Shown here piece by piece: positions 48,064 to 55,958 of a stretch of DNA of 64,000 nt (positions are counted from its first letter, which is position 1; each line of letters begins with the position of its first letter). Source of the stretch: Burkholderiales bacterium (GTDB lineage Bacteria > Pseudomonadota > Gammaproteobacteria > Burkholderiales > Burkholderiaceae_C); assembly GCA_016702555.1 (NCBI GenBank), contig JADJDV010000003.1, positions 310,001 to 374,000 of the forward strand, given 5' to 3'. A program made the translations under genes and the position numbers. The notes beneath the pieces are model-generated. The model worked only from the letters and a program-made list of their open reading frames with translations, did not search any database and had not been told where the DNA came from.

Positions 48064-49313
48064 GCCAGCAACTCGGCCAGCGGCAGGAAGCGCACTGCAT
48101 CGCCCCGGGCAATGGTGTGGCCGGCGGGATGGTCAACCAGACCATCGGCCCAGTGCGCCGAGCTCAGCACGCCCGAGCTCTGGTTGGTGAACAGGTCGAG
48201 CCCCCCTTGCGCGTTGCGACGCGCGCGCAGGAATTCGCGCCGCTTGCCGGGCCGCGGCAGGTCGAAGTCAGCGCGCAACTGCAACGCCGGCACCTCCAAC
48301 TGGCTGGCGCCCTGCAGCTTGAGCAGGAAGGGCCGCACCAGCAGCAGAAAGGTGACGAAGCTTGACACCGGGTTGCCCGGCAGGCCCATGAAATGCGCCG
48401 AGCCGCCACCATCGCGCCGCACCTGGCCGTAGGCGAAAGGCTTGCCCGGCTTCATCGCGATCTGCCACAGATCGAGCGCGCCGAGCTGCTCGACGGCGGG
48501 CTTGACGTGGTCTTCCTCGCCCACCGACACACCGCCGCTGGTCAGGATCAGGTCGTGCGCCTCGGCCGCCGACCGCAGCGTCGCCAGCGTGGCGGCGCGG
48601 TCGTCGGGCACGATCCCCAGGTCGCTCACCACACAGCCCAGGCGCAGCAGCAGCGCGCGCAGGAAGAAGCGGTTGCTGTTGTAGATGGCGCCGGGCTTCA
48701 TCTGCTCGGGCGGCACGCTGCCCGGCATCACCAGTTCGTCGCCGGTGGAAAACAGGGCCACGCGCGGGCGCGCCGCCACCTGCAGTTCGGCCAGACCGAT
48801 GCCGGCCGCCAGACCCAGCGAGGCCGCCGACAGGCGCTCGCCCGCGCGCAGGATCACGGCGCCGCGCGTGACGTCCTCGCCGGCCGCGCGCACCCATTGG
48901 CCGGGCGCCGGCACAGTGTTGATGCGCACCTGGGCGCCGCCGTCCAGCGCCTCGGTGTCCTCCTGCATCACCACGGCGTCGGCACCTTCGGGCATGGGCG
49001 CGCCGGTGAAGATGCGCGCCGCGCTGCCCGGCGCCAGCGGCGTGCCGGCGTGGCCGGCGGCGATGCGCTGCGTCACGGGCAGCGCCACGCCGGCGGCGCC
49101 GACATCGGCGGCGCGCAGCGCGTAGCCGTCCATCGAGGAGTTGTCATTGGGCGGCACCTGCAGCGCCGACACCGCGTCCTGCGCCAGCACGCGGCCGTCG
49201 GCGTCAAAGGTGCTGACCCGCTCGGTGCGGCCGAGCGGTGCGGCCTGGCCGAGCAGGCGCGCCAGCGCCTCATCGAGTGGCATCAAGGGCGGGCGACGTG
49301 GAGCTTCAGACAT
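48060..49313 (-). CDS. moeA: Molybdopterin molybdenumtransferase
   Basis: The protein is 417 aa, beginning MSEAPRRPPLMPLDEAL. Domain signatures are NDNSSMDGYALRA, RIFTGAPMPEGADAVVMQE, SGGVSVGEEDHVKPA and LPGNPVSSFV. It inserts molybdate into adenylated molybdopterin. Its start overlaps the end of mobB by 8 bases and its stop overlaps moaD, so mobB-moeA-moaD is a tightly coupled unit downstream of thrC. Confidence 0.94.
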   Translation of the reverse strand: MSEAPRRPPLMPLDEALARLLGQAAPLGRTERVSTFDADGRVLAQDAVSALQVPPNDNSSMDGYALRAADVGAAGVALPVTQRIAAGHAGTPLAPGSAARIFTGAPMPEGADAVVMQEDTEALDGGAQVRINTVPAPGQWVRAAGEDVTRGAVILRAGERLSAASLGLAAGIGLAELQVAARPRVALFSTGDELVMPGSVPPEQMKPGAIYNSNRFFLRALLLRLGCVVSDLGIVPDDRAATLATLRSAAEAHDLILTSGGVSVGEEDHVKPAVEQLGALDLWQIAMKPGKPFAYGQVRRDGGGSAHFMGLPGNPVSSFVTFLLLVRPFLLKLQGASQLEVPALQLRADFDLPRPGKRREFLRARRNAQGGLDLFTNQSSGVLSSAHWADGLVDHPAGHTIARGDAVRFLPLAELLA

Positions 49314-49854
49314 CGTGCGACAAGTATCTCTCAGGGTGGTATTCAAAGCGCTCGCCCTGGTCGAGCAGCCAGCGCGCCACCGCTTCGGCATCGTTCAGAT
49401 TCAGCACGGGACGCAAGGTCGCCTCCGGCAGCGCATCAGGCGAATCGGTGGCGATGGCGACGACGAACTCGTCATCGGGATAACGCGCCGGCTTCTCCGA
49501 GGCGGCGCGCCAGACCTCGATCTTGAGCAGATCGCTGTCCTTGAAGCCCTCGACCAGCACCCAGTCGACGCCATCGTACAACTCGGCGATCAGGTGATGC
49601 ACCGACAGCTGGGCCGGCTGCTCGAACTCGCGCATCAGCGCCAGGCGCTGGCTCGACGCCACCACCACCTCGAAGGCGCCGGCCTCACGGTGGCGGAAGG
49701 TGTCCTTGCCGGGGCGGTCGATGTCGAAGCGGTGGTGGGCGTGCTTGACCACCGACACGCGCAGGCCCTGCTGCCTGAGCATCGGAATCAGGCGCTCGAT
49801 CAGGTGCGTCTTGCCCGAGCCCGAATAGCCGGCGAAACCAACCACCCGCATCAT
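49306..49854 (-). CDS. mobB: Molybdopterin-guanine dinucleotide biosynthesis protein B
   Basis: The protein is 182 aa. The P-loop is GYSGSGKTHLIE. VVKHAHHRFDIDRPGKD and WVLVEGFKD are typical of MobB. This GTPase assists MobA in making the guanine dinucleotide form of the molybdenum cofactor. Its start overlaps the thrC stop (TGATG). Confidence 0.92.
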   Translation of the reverse strand: MMRVVGFAGYSGSGKTHLIERLIPMLRQQGLRVSVVKHAHHRFDIDRPGKDTFRHREAGAFEVVVASSQRLALMREFEQPAQLSVHHLIAELYDGVDWVLVEGFKDSDLLKIEVWRAASEKPARYPDDEFVVAIATDSPDALPEATLRPVLNLNDAEAVARWLLDQGERFEYHPERYLSHDV

Positions 49855-51302
49855 CGGCAGGCCTCGGCCATCAACTGCTGCACGCGCGCGACATCGGCCG
49901 GCAGCACGCGCACGCGGCGCGGCAAGCCCTCGATGCCGTCGAACTTCGCGGGCCGCTCGGGATCGCGGCCCAGCGCCTCGCGGATGGTGGCGGCAAACTT
50001 GATTGGCAGTGCGGTCTCCAGCACGATCATCGGCACGCCGGGCTGCAGATGTTCGCGCGCCACCTTCACGCCGTCGGCGGTGTGGGTGTCGATCATCACG
50101 CCGTGCTTTGCAAACACGTCGCGAATCGTGGCCAGGCGGTCGGCGTGCGTGCTCTTGCCGCTGACGAAACCGTAGCGTTGGTGCACCTGGGCAAAGGCGG
50201 CATCTCCGCTCAAGTCAAACCGACCGTCCTTGGCCAGTGCATCGTGGAACAGCGCCTTGGTCCGCGCGCCGTCACGGCCGACCAGATCAAAAACGAAGCG
50301 CTCGAAGTTGCTCGCCTTGCTGATGTCCATCGACGGGCTGCTGGTCTCGTGCGTGTCGGCGCTGCCGCGCACGCGATAGACACCGGTGCGGAAGAACTCG
50401 TCCAGCACGTCATTCTCGTTGGTGGCCACCACCAGCTGGTCGATCGGCAAGCCCATCTGCCGCGCCACGTGGCCGGCGCAAACGTTGCCGAAGTTGCCGC
50501 TGGGGACGGTGAAACTCACTTTGTCGTCGTTCGACTGCGTGGCCTGGAAGTAACCGGCGAAGTAATACACCACCTGCGCCAGCAAGCGCGCCCAGTTGAT
50601 CGAATTGACGGTGCCGATCTTGTACCGGCGCTTGAAGGCCAGGTCGTTGCTGACGGCCTTGACGATGTCCTGGCAGTCGTCGAACACGCCCTCGATGGCA
50701 ATGTTGTGGATGTTGGCATCCATCAGGCTGAACATCTGCGCCTGCTGGAACGCGCTCATGCGCCCATGCGGGCTGAGCATGAACACGCGGATGCCCTGCT
50801 TGCCGCGCATGGCGTATTCGGCCGCGCTGCCGGTATCGCCGCTGGTGGCGCCCAGGATGTTGAGCTGCTCGCCTCGGCGCTGGAGTTCGTACTCGAACAG
50901 GTTGCCCAGCAGCTGCATCGCCATGTCCTTGAAGGCCAGCGTGGGGCCGTTGGACAGGGCTTGCAGATAAAAATCCGTTCGTGCTGAGCCTGTCGAAGCA
51001 TCGCGCAGCTTCTTCAAGGGCACGGTTTCCGGCGTGCCGAAGACCTCGGCCGTGTAGGTCTTCTCGCACAGCGCCTTCAGGTCGGCGGCCGGGATGTCGT
51101 CGATGTAGAGCGAGAGGATTTCAAACGCCAGCGCCGCATAGCCGTGCTGCGCATGCAGTTGGCGCCAGTGGCCGAGTGTGGCTGCGTCGATCTGCGGGTA
51201 ACGCGCAGGCAGATACAGCCCGCCATCGGGCGCCAGGCCTTCGAGCAGGATGTCGCAGAATTTGCGCGGCGTGGTGTCGCCGCGGGTGGAGAGGTAGTTC
51301 AT
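49851..51302 (-). CDS. thrC: Threonine synthase
   Basis: The protein is 483 aa. It is a PLP enzyme with the cofactor lysine in LAFKDMAMQLLG and the phosphate-binding loop in GATSGDTGSAAEY. It converts O-phosphohomoserine to threonine. Around residues 101-111, the segment DASTGSARTD is encoded by an interspersed repeat; most homologues have a short gap here before YLQALSNGPT. The insertion keeps the frame and lies outside the catalytic core. The start overlaps the vapC stop, and mobB follows with overlap. Confidence 0.94.
   Translation of the reverse strand: MNYLSTRGDTTPRKFCDILLEGLAPDGGLYLPARYPQIDAATLGHWRQLHAQHGYAALAFEILSLYIDDIPAADLKALCEKTYTAEVFGTPETVPLKKLRDASTGSARTDFYLQALSNGPTLAFKDMAMQLLGNLFEYELQRRGEQLNILGATSGDTGSAAEYAMRGKQGIRVFMLSPHGRMSAFQQAQMFSLMDANIHNIAIEGVFDDCQDIVKAVSNDLAFKRRYKIGTVNSINWARLLAQVVYYFAGYFQATQSNDDKVSFTVPSGNFGNVCAGHVARQMGLPIDQLVVATNENDVLDEFFRTGVYRVRGSADTHETSSPSMDISKASNFERFVFDLVGRDGARTKALFHDALAKDGRFDLSGDAAFAQVHQRYGFVSGKSTHADRLATIRDVFAKHGVMIDTHTADGVKVAREHLQPGVPMIVLETALPIKFAATIREALGRDPERPAKFDGIEGLPRRVRVLPADVARVQQLMAEACR
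50975..50998 (-). repeat. 24-bp interspersed repeat within thrC
   Basis: Read on the coding strand, it is CTTCGACAGGCTCAG followed by CACGAACGG. It encodes part of DASTGSARTD. It matches the copies near meaB at about 20 of 24 positions and keeps the reading frame. Confidence 0.75.
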
Positions 51303-51709
51303 GGGGTGTTGTCGGGGCAGATCAGCGACACGTCCGGGAAATACGTGCGAATGCGCTGTGGGTCGCGTGTCAGCAACGGGCAGCGCGCCACGCTGGCGTG
51401 GGCGCCAATGAAGAAGTCGGGCAAGGTGGAACCACGCTGACCACCGCGCTGACGGTATTGGTGGTGCGCCTGCGCCGCCAGAAAACCCGCTTCACGCGGG
51501 ATATCGATGAAATCAATGGCGGTATCGGTCAGGAAGGCATTGAAGCCGTCCACATCGGCAAAGCTACGGCACACCTCGGCCAACACCACGATGTTGATCG
51601 CCAAGCGGTGCCGCTGGGCCGACTCGTGCAGCAGGCGGGCGCTGATTTCGCCCCAGACAGGCTTCGCTTCGATGACGTCGATCAAAACGCTGCTGTCGAG
51701 CAGGATCAT
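51299..51709 (-). CDS. vapC: PIN-domain toxin, VapC type
   Basis: The protein is 136 aa. The PIN acidic residues are in LLDSSVLID (Asp), VVLAEVCRS (Glu) and TLPDFFIGAHA (Asp), with a further LTRDPQR. VapC toxins cut tRNA or rRNA. Its start overlaps the antitoxin stop (ATGA), and its own stop overlaps the thrC start (ATGA). This toxin is therefore translationally linked to threonine synthase, an unusual arrangement. Confidence 0.87.
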   Translation of the reverse strand: MILLDSSVLIDVIEAKPVWGEISARLLHESAQRHRLAINIVVLAEVCRSFADVDGFNAFLTDTAIDFIDIPREAGFLAAQAHHQYRQRGGQRGSTLPDFFIGAHASVARCPLLTRDPQRIRTYFPDVSLICPDNTP

Positions 51710-51954
51710 CGCATGCAGTCCTCGCCACGCGTCTCACGCAGAATGTCTTCCGTGGACTGCTTCAGGATGCCGGTACCAAGCCACTTGAGAAACGGGTTGT
51801 CGTTGCCGCTGAGTTTGGGCGCAGCGGCCACCATCATCACCCGACCATCGGCCAGCACTTCGTAATCAATCGCCTGGCCCGGTCCCACGCCCAAGGCAAG
51901 GCGCACGGCTTTGGGCACGGTCACCTGGCTCTTTTGAGTCAAGGCGTAGGACAT
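51706..51954 (-). CDS. vapB: AbrB-type antitoxin, VapB type
   Basis: The protein is 82 aa, starting MSYALTQKSQVTVPKAVR. The AbrB fold is recognisable from KSQVTVPKAVRLALGVGPGQAIDYE. The C-terminal tail (FLKWLGTGILKQSTEDILRE) would block VapC. The longer frame from 52002 would cover the operator, so I use 51954, which has CAGGAGG 6 nt upstream. Confidence 0.85.
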   Translation of the reverse strand: MSYALTQKSQVTVPKAVRLALGVGPGQAIDYEVLADGRVMMVAAAPKLSGNDNPFLKWLGTGILKQSTEDILRETRGEDCMR

Positions 51955-51967
51955 GATCAAGCCTCCT

Positions 51968-52000
51968 GAAAAGTAATACTGAATTTTATCCTTACTTTTC
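51968..52000 (-). promoter_or_regulatory. Inverted-repeat operator of the VapBC pair
   Basis: GAAAAGTAA and TTACTTTTC form a perfect 9-bp inverted repeat with a 15-nt AT-rich spacer, directly upstream of vapB. It probably covers the promoter and binds the VapBC complex. It shows that the pair can be transcribed independently of hom. Confidence 0.6.
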
Positions 52001-52034
52001 AACCTTGCCGCGGCACCACGAGCGCCGCACCACG

Positions 52035-53381
52035 TCAGGCCAGTTCTTCCTTGCGAATCCGCACCACCGGCCCCAGCACGGCGCCCAGCGCCTGCATGTG
52101 GGCCAGGGCCTCGTTCATCGTGCCTTCGCTGGTTTCGTGCGTCAGGATGATGAGGTCGGTGTGATCCGGTGTCGGTTCGCCAGCCCCGGCATCCGTGCCG
52201 GCCACGTCGTCGGCCTCGCGCTGCAGCACCGCGTTGATGCTGATGCCGGTGTTGGCCAGGATCTGCGTGACCTGGGCCAGCACGCCAGCCTCGTCCTTCA
52301 CGCGCAGGCGCAGGTAGTAGCTGGTGATGACGCGCTCCATCGGCAGCACGCCCACATCCCGCATGGCGCCCGGCTGGAAAGCCAGGTGCGGTACACGGTG
52401 CTGCGCGTCACTGGTCGCCAGGCGGGTCACATCGACCAGATCGGCGATCACGGCGCTGGCGGTGGGCTCGCTGCCGGCGCCCTTGCCGTAGTACAGCGTG
52501 GTGCCGACGGCATCGCCGTTGACCACCACGGCGTTCATGGCGCCCTCGACATTGGCGATCAGGCGCCGCGCCGGCACCAGCGTCGGGTGCACGCGCAGTT
52601 CCACCCCTTCGCCCTCGCGCCGCTTGGTGATGCCCAGCAGCTTGATGCGGTAGCCCAGCTGCTCGGCGTAGCGGATGTCGACCGCCGACAGCTTGGTGAT
52701 GCCCTCGACGTGGGCCTTGTCGAACTGCACCGGAATGCCGAAGGCGATGGCGCTCATGATGGTCGCCTTGTGCGCGGCGTCGACGCCCTCGATGTCGAAG
52801 GTGGGGTCGGCCTCGGCGTAGCCCAGCGCCTGGGCTTCCTTCAGCACGACGTCGAAGTCCAGCCCCTTGTCGCGCATCTCGCTCAGGATGAAGTTGGTGG
52901 TGCCGTTGATGATGCCGGCGATCCATTGGATGCGGTTGGCCGTCAGGCCCTCGCGCAAGGCCTTGATGATGGGGATGCCGCCGGCCACGGCGGCCTCGAA
53001 CGCCACCATCACGCCCTGCTGGTGCGCCGCCTCGAAGATCTCGGTGCCGTGCACGGCCAGCAGCGCCTTGTTGGCGGTGATCACGTGCTTGCCGGCGGCG
53101 ATGGCCTCCATCATCAGCGTCTTGGCGATACCGTAGCCGCCGATCAGTTCGATGACGATCTCAATGTCGGGGTTGGCGATCACCTCGCGCGCATCGTTGA
53201 CGACCTTGACGCCGTCGCCCACGATGTCTTTCGCACGCGCGGTGTCGAGATCGGCCACCATGGTGATCTCGATGCCGCGGCCAGCACGGCGCTTGATCTC
53301 TTCCTGGTTGCGTTGCAGCACGTTGAAGGTGCCACTGCCAACCGTGCCAATGCCCAGCAGGCCCACTTGAATCGCTTTCAT
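52035..53381 (-). CDS. hom: Homoserine dehydrogenase
   Basis: The protein is 448 aa. NAD(P)-binding GLLGIGTVGSG at the N-terminus, NGTTNFILSEM and the catalytic region LGYAEADPTFDIEG follow, with an ACT regulatory domain from about residue 365 (RVKDEAGVLAQVTQI). It reduces aspartate semialdehyde to homoserine, two steps before ThrC. hom-thrC is normally contiguous in this group; here a toxin-antitoxin pair intervenes. Confidence 0.94.
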   Translation of the reverse strand: MKAIQVGLLGIGTVGSGTFNVLQRNQEEIKRRAGRGIEITMVADLDTARAKDIVGDGVKVVNDAREVIANPDIEIVIELIGGYGIAKTLMMEAIAAGKHVITANKALLAVHGTEIFEAAHQQGVMVAFEAAVAGGIPIIKALREGLTANRIQWIAGIINGTTNFILSEMRDKGLDFDVVLKEAQALGYAEADPTFDIEGVDAAHKATIMSAIAFGIPVQFDKAHVEGITKLSAVDIRYAEQLGYRIKLLGITKRREGEGVELRVHPTLVPARRLIANVEGAMNAVVVNGDAVGTTLYYGKGAGSEPTASAVIADLVDVTRLATSDAQHRVPHLAFQPGAMRDVGVLPMERVITSYYLRLRVKDEAGVLAQVTQILANTGISINAVLQREADDVAGTDAGAGEPTPDHTDLIILTHETSEGTMNEALAHMQALGAVLGPVVRIRKEELA

Positions 53382-53423
53382 GTCGGTATTTTTACAGTCA
53401 AATATGGCTCAAACGCCCGCCCA

Positions 53424-54698
53424 TCAAGCGCGAGCAGCTTCTTTTTTTGCAGCAATCGGCACGACCGAGGCGGTTCGTGCATGGCGTGCGCGGTACTGCT
53501 CCAGGAATTTCGCCAGACGCCCGATGGCCTCGCGCAGATCGTCTTCGTGCGGCAAAAAGACGATGCGGAAGTGCTGGTTGTCGGGGTAGTTGAAGCCGCT
53601 GCCCTGCACCAGCATCACGCGCGTGGCGCGCAGCACTTCCATGAAGAACTGGCGGTCGTCCTCGATCGGGTACACCTTGGGATCCAGACGCGGGAACATG
53701 TACAGCGCCGCCTGCGGCTTGACGCAGCTCACGCCGGGAATCGCGGTGATCAACTCGTAGGCCTGATCGCGCTGGCGGCGCAGGCGGCCGCCCTCCTTCA
53801 CCAGGTCCTGGATGCTCTGGTAGCCGCCCAGCGCCGTCTGGATCGCGAACTGGCCCGGCACGTTGCTGCCCAGCTTGATGTTCGCGAGCATGTTGATGCC
53901 CTCGATGTAGTCCTTGGCGGCCGACTTGTCGCCCGAGACCACCATCCAGCCCGCGCGGAAGCCGCACGAGCGGTAGGCCTTGGACAGCGAGTTGAAGGTC
54001 AGCGTCAGCACGTCCTCCGACAGGCTGGCCAGCGCTGTGTGCCTGGCGCCGTCGTACAGCACCTTGTCGTACACCTCGTCGGCCATGAGGACCAGGCTGT
54101 GCTCGCGCGCGATCTCGACGATGCCCATCAGCAACTCGTCCGAGTACAGCGCGCCCGTCGGGTTGTTGGGGTTGATGACGACGATGGCGCGGGTAGCGGG
54201 CGTGATCTTGGCGCGGATGTCGGCCAGGTTCGGCATCCAGCCGTTGTCTTCGTCGCACAGGTAGTGCACTGGTTTGCCGCCCGACAGGCTGGCCACCGCC
54301 GTCCACAGCGGGTAATCGGGCGCGGGCACCAGCATCTCGTCGCCCTCGGACAGCAGCGCGTTGGTCGCCATGCCGATCAGGTCGCTGGCGCCGTTGCCGA
54401 GGTAGATGTCGTCGATGGTGACGTCGGCAATGCCCTGCTCCTGCGTGTAATGCATCACCGCCTTGCGCGCCGAGAAGATGCCCTTGCTGTCTGAGTAACC
54501 GGCCGAATCGGGCAGGTTGCGGATCATGTCCTGCACGATCTCCTCGGGCGGCTGAAAGCCGAACGGCGCCAGGTTGCCAATGTTCAGCTTGATGATCTTC
54601 TGGCCCTCGTCCTCCATCTGGCGGGCCGCGTCCACGATTGGTCCGCGCACGTCGTACAGAACGTTGGCCAGCTTGGCGGATTTGTGAATCGTCTTCAT
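53424..54698 (-). CDS. alaA: Alanine-synthesising aminotransferase AlaA-like
   Basis: The protein is 424 aa, beginning MKTIHKSAKLANVLYDVRGP. It closely resembles E. coli AlaA in the conserved blocks LNIGNLAPFGF, VPAPDYPLWTA and INPNNPTGA. The PLP lysine is in NSLSKAYRSCGFRAGW. It transfers the amino group of glutamate to pyruvate and related 2-oxoacids. It precedes hom by 42 nt on the same strand and is probably cotranscribed. Confidence 0.9.
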   Translation of the reverse strand: MKTIHKSAKLANVLYDVRGPIVDAARQMEDEGQKIIKLNIGNLAPFGFQPPEEIVQDMIRNLPDSAGYSDSKGIFSARKAVMHYTQEQGIADVTIDDIYLGNGASDLIGMATNALLSEGDEMLVPAPDYPLWTAVASLSGGKPVHYLCDEDNGWMPNLADIRAKITPATRAIVVINPNNPTGALYSDELLMGIVEIAREHSLVLMADEVYDKVLYDGARHTALASLSEDVLTLTFNSLSKAYRSCGFRAGWMVVSGDKSAAKDYIEGINMLANIKLGSNVPGQFAIQTALGGYQSIQDLVKEGGRLRRQRDQAYELITAIPGVSCVKPQAALYMFPRLDPKVYPIEDDRQFFMEVLRATRVMLVQGSGFNYPDNQHFRIVFLPHEDDLREAIGRLAKFLEQYRARHARTASVVPIAAKKEAARA

Positions 54699-54782
54699 GA
54701 AAAAACCTCTTGGACGCAGCGTGCCGCAGGGCAAACATAGAATTGGACCACAATCTGCCGCCTGCCAGCCGCCCGCCCCCGC

Positions 54783-55178
54783 ATGAAGTTCCAACCCGAC
54801 CAGTTCGGCACCGCCATCACCGCCCACGGTCCGGGCTGGATCGTGATCGCGGGTGAGCGCTTCACGCACAGCCTGGTGCTGCACAGCAATGGCGAACGCA
54901 GCCGTTGGGCCTGCCACCACTTCGACGAGCTCGAGGCCGCACACTTCGAGGCGCTGGCGCGCATGCAACCCGAACTGGTGGTGTTCGGCAGCGGCGAGCG
55001 GCTGCGCTTTCCGCGCCCCGCCCTGCTGCGCAGTCTGATCGAAGCCGGCATCGGCGTCGAGACCATGGACACGCCCGCTGCCTGCCGTACCTACAATATC
55101 CTGGCCAGTGAAGGGCGCCGCGTGGTCGCGGCGTTGTTGATCGAGCCGAGCGTGCCGGAAGCAAATGGGCTAAAATAA
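54783..55178 (+). CDS. Mth938-like (DUF498/NDUFAF3 type) protein
   Basis: The protein is 131 aa. PELVVFGSGERLRFP and GIGVETMDTPAACRTYNILASEGRRV are the typical Mth938/NDUFAF3 segments. The eukaryotic relative helps assemble respiratory complex I; the bacterial role is not settled. It is divergent from alaA (84-nt gap) and is followed by a terminator. Confidence 0.85.
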   Translation: MKFQPDQFGTAITAHGPGWIVIAGERFTHSLVLHSNGERSRWACHHFDELEAAHFEALARMQPELVVFGSGERLRFPRPALLRSLIEAGIGVETMDTPAACRTYNILASEGRRVVAALLIEPSVPEANGLK

Positions 55179-55204
55179 GGAGGTGGTCACTGTTGCCGTG
55201 GCAC

Positions 55205-55246
55205 CCCGCAGGCGCGATATCGGCGCTGCGGGTTTTGTGTTTTTTC
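55205..55246 (+). terminator. Rho-independent terminator after the Mth938-like gene
   Basis: A 10-bp stem, CCCGCA and GCGC against GCGC and TGCGGG with one bulged G, is followed by a long T-rich tail (TTTTGTGTTTTTT). It sits 26 nt past the stop. Confidence 0.8.
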
Positions 55247-55301
55247 GGCATGGCAGTTGGCCAGCATTTCAGTACAAAACCCTCCGGAGATTCAAGCGCA
55301 T

Positions 55302-55778
55302 ATGGCTGTCGTCGTCAACAAACCCCTCCCCGAATTCGAAGCGATTGCCACCGGCGACGTCAAGGTCACCAACACCTCCCACCTCGGTCAGGCCATGGTG
55401 CTGTATTTCTATCCTAAGGACAACACGCCTGGCTGCACCACCGAAGCGATGCAGTTCCGCGATAAGTACAAGGATTTCGTCAAGGCCGGTGCCACCGTCT
55501 TTGGCGTCAGCCGCGACAATATGACATCGCACGACAACTTCAAGGCCAAGCTGGAGTTGCCCTTCGAACTGATCGCCGACACCGAAGAGAAGATGTGCCA
55601 CATGTTTGGCGTGGTCAAGAACAAGATCATGTACGGCAAGAAGGTCAAGGGCATCGAGCGCTCGACTTTCCTGGTCAACGCCGATGGCATCCTGGTGCAG
55701 GAGTGGCGCGGCCTGAAAGTACCGGGCCACGTGGAAGAGGTGTTGAAGGCCGTCAAGGTGCTGAAAAAAGCCGCCTGA
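55302..55778 (+). CDS. bcp: Peroxiredoxin, Bcp/PrxQ family, apparently 1-Cys
   Basis: The protein is 158 aa. The peroxidatic Cys45 is in TPGCTTEA, with LYFYPKDN before it. The usual resolving Cys five residues on is Met (TEAMQF). The only other cysteine seen is in KMCHMFG, so it may be a 1-Cys enzyme regenerated by an external thiol. It reduces organic peroxides and hydrogen peroxide in the cytoplasm. It is upstream of phoH with a terminator between. Confidence 0.9.
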   Translation: MAVVVNKPLPEFEAIATGDVKVTNTSHLGQAMVLYFYPKDNTPGCTTEAMQFRDKYKDFVKAGATVFGVSRDNMTSHDNFKAKLELPFELIADTEEKMCHMFGVVKNKIMYGKKVKGIERSTFLVNADGILVQEWRGLKVPGHVEEVLKAVKVLKKAA

Positions 55779-55859
55779 TCCGAGCCGCCGGGCGGCATGG
55801 CGCCTCATGCATAATGGGACGCGATGTGTTTGCAGCCGCCCGTACAAGCTTCCCGCTGG

Positions 55860-55892
55860 AAAAGCCGCCTTGGCTGACAAGGCGGCTTTTTC
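55860..55892 (+). terminator. Rho-independent terminator between bcp and phoH
   Basis: A perfect 13-bp stem AAAAGCCGCCTTG/CAAGGCGGCTTTT with a GCTGA loop, followed by TTCTTT. It lies only 7 nt before a possible GTG start and 67 nt before the ATG I prefer for phoH. Confidence 0.85.
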
Positions 55893-55958
55893 TTTGAGGT
55901 GAGCGCGCCGGGCACGCAGGCCATCGACCGTTTCCCGACCTTAGCCAACGACACGCGC

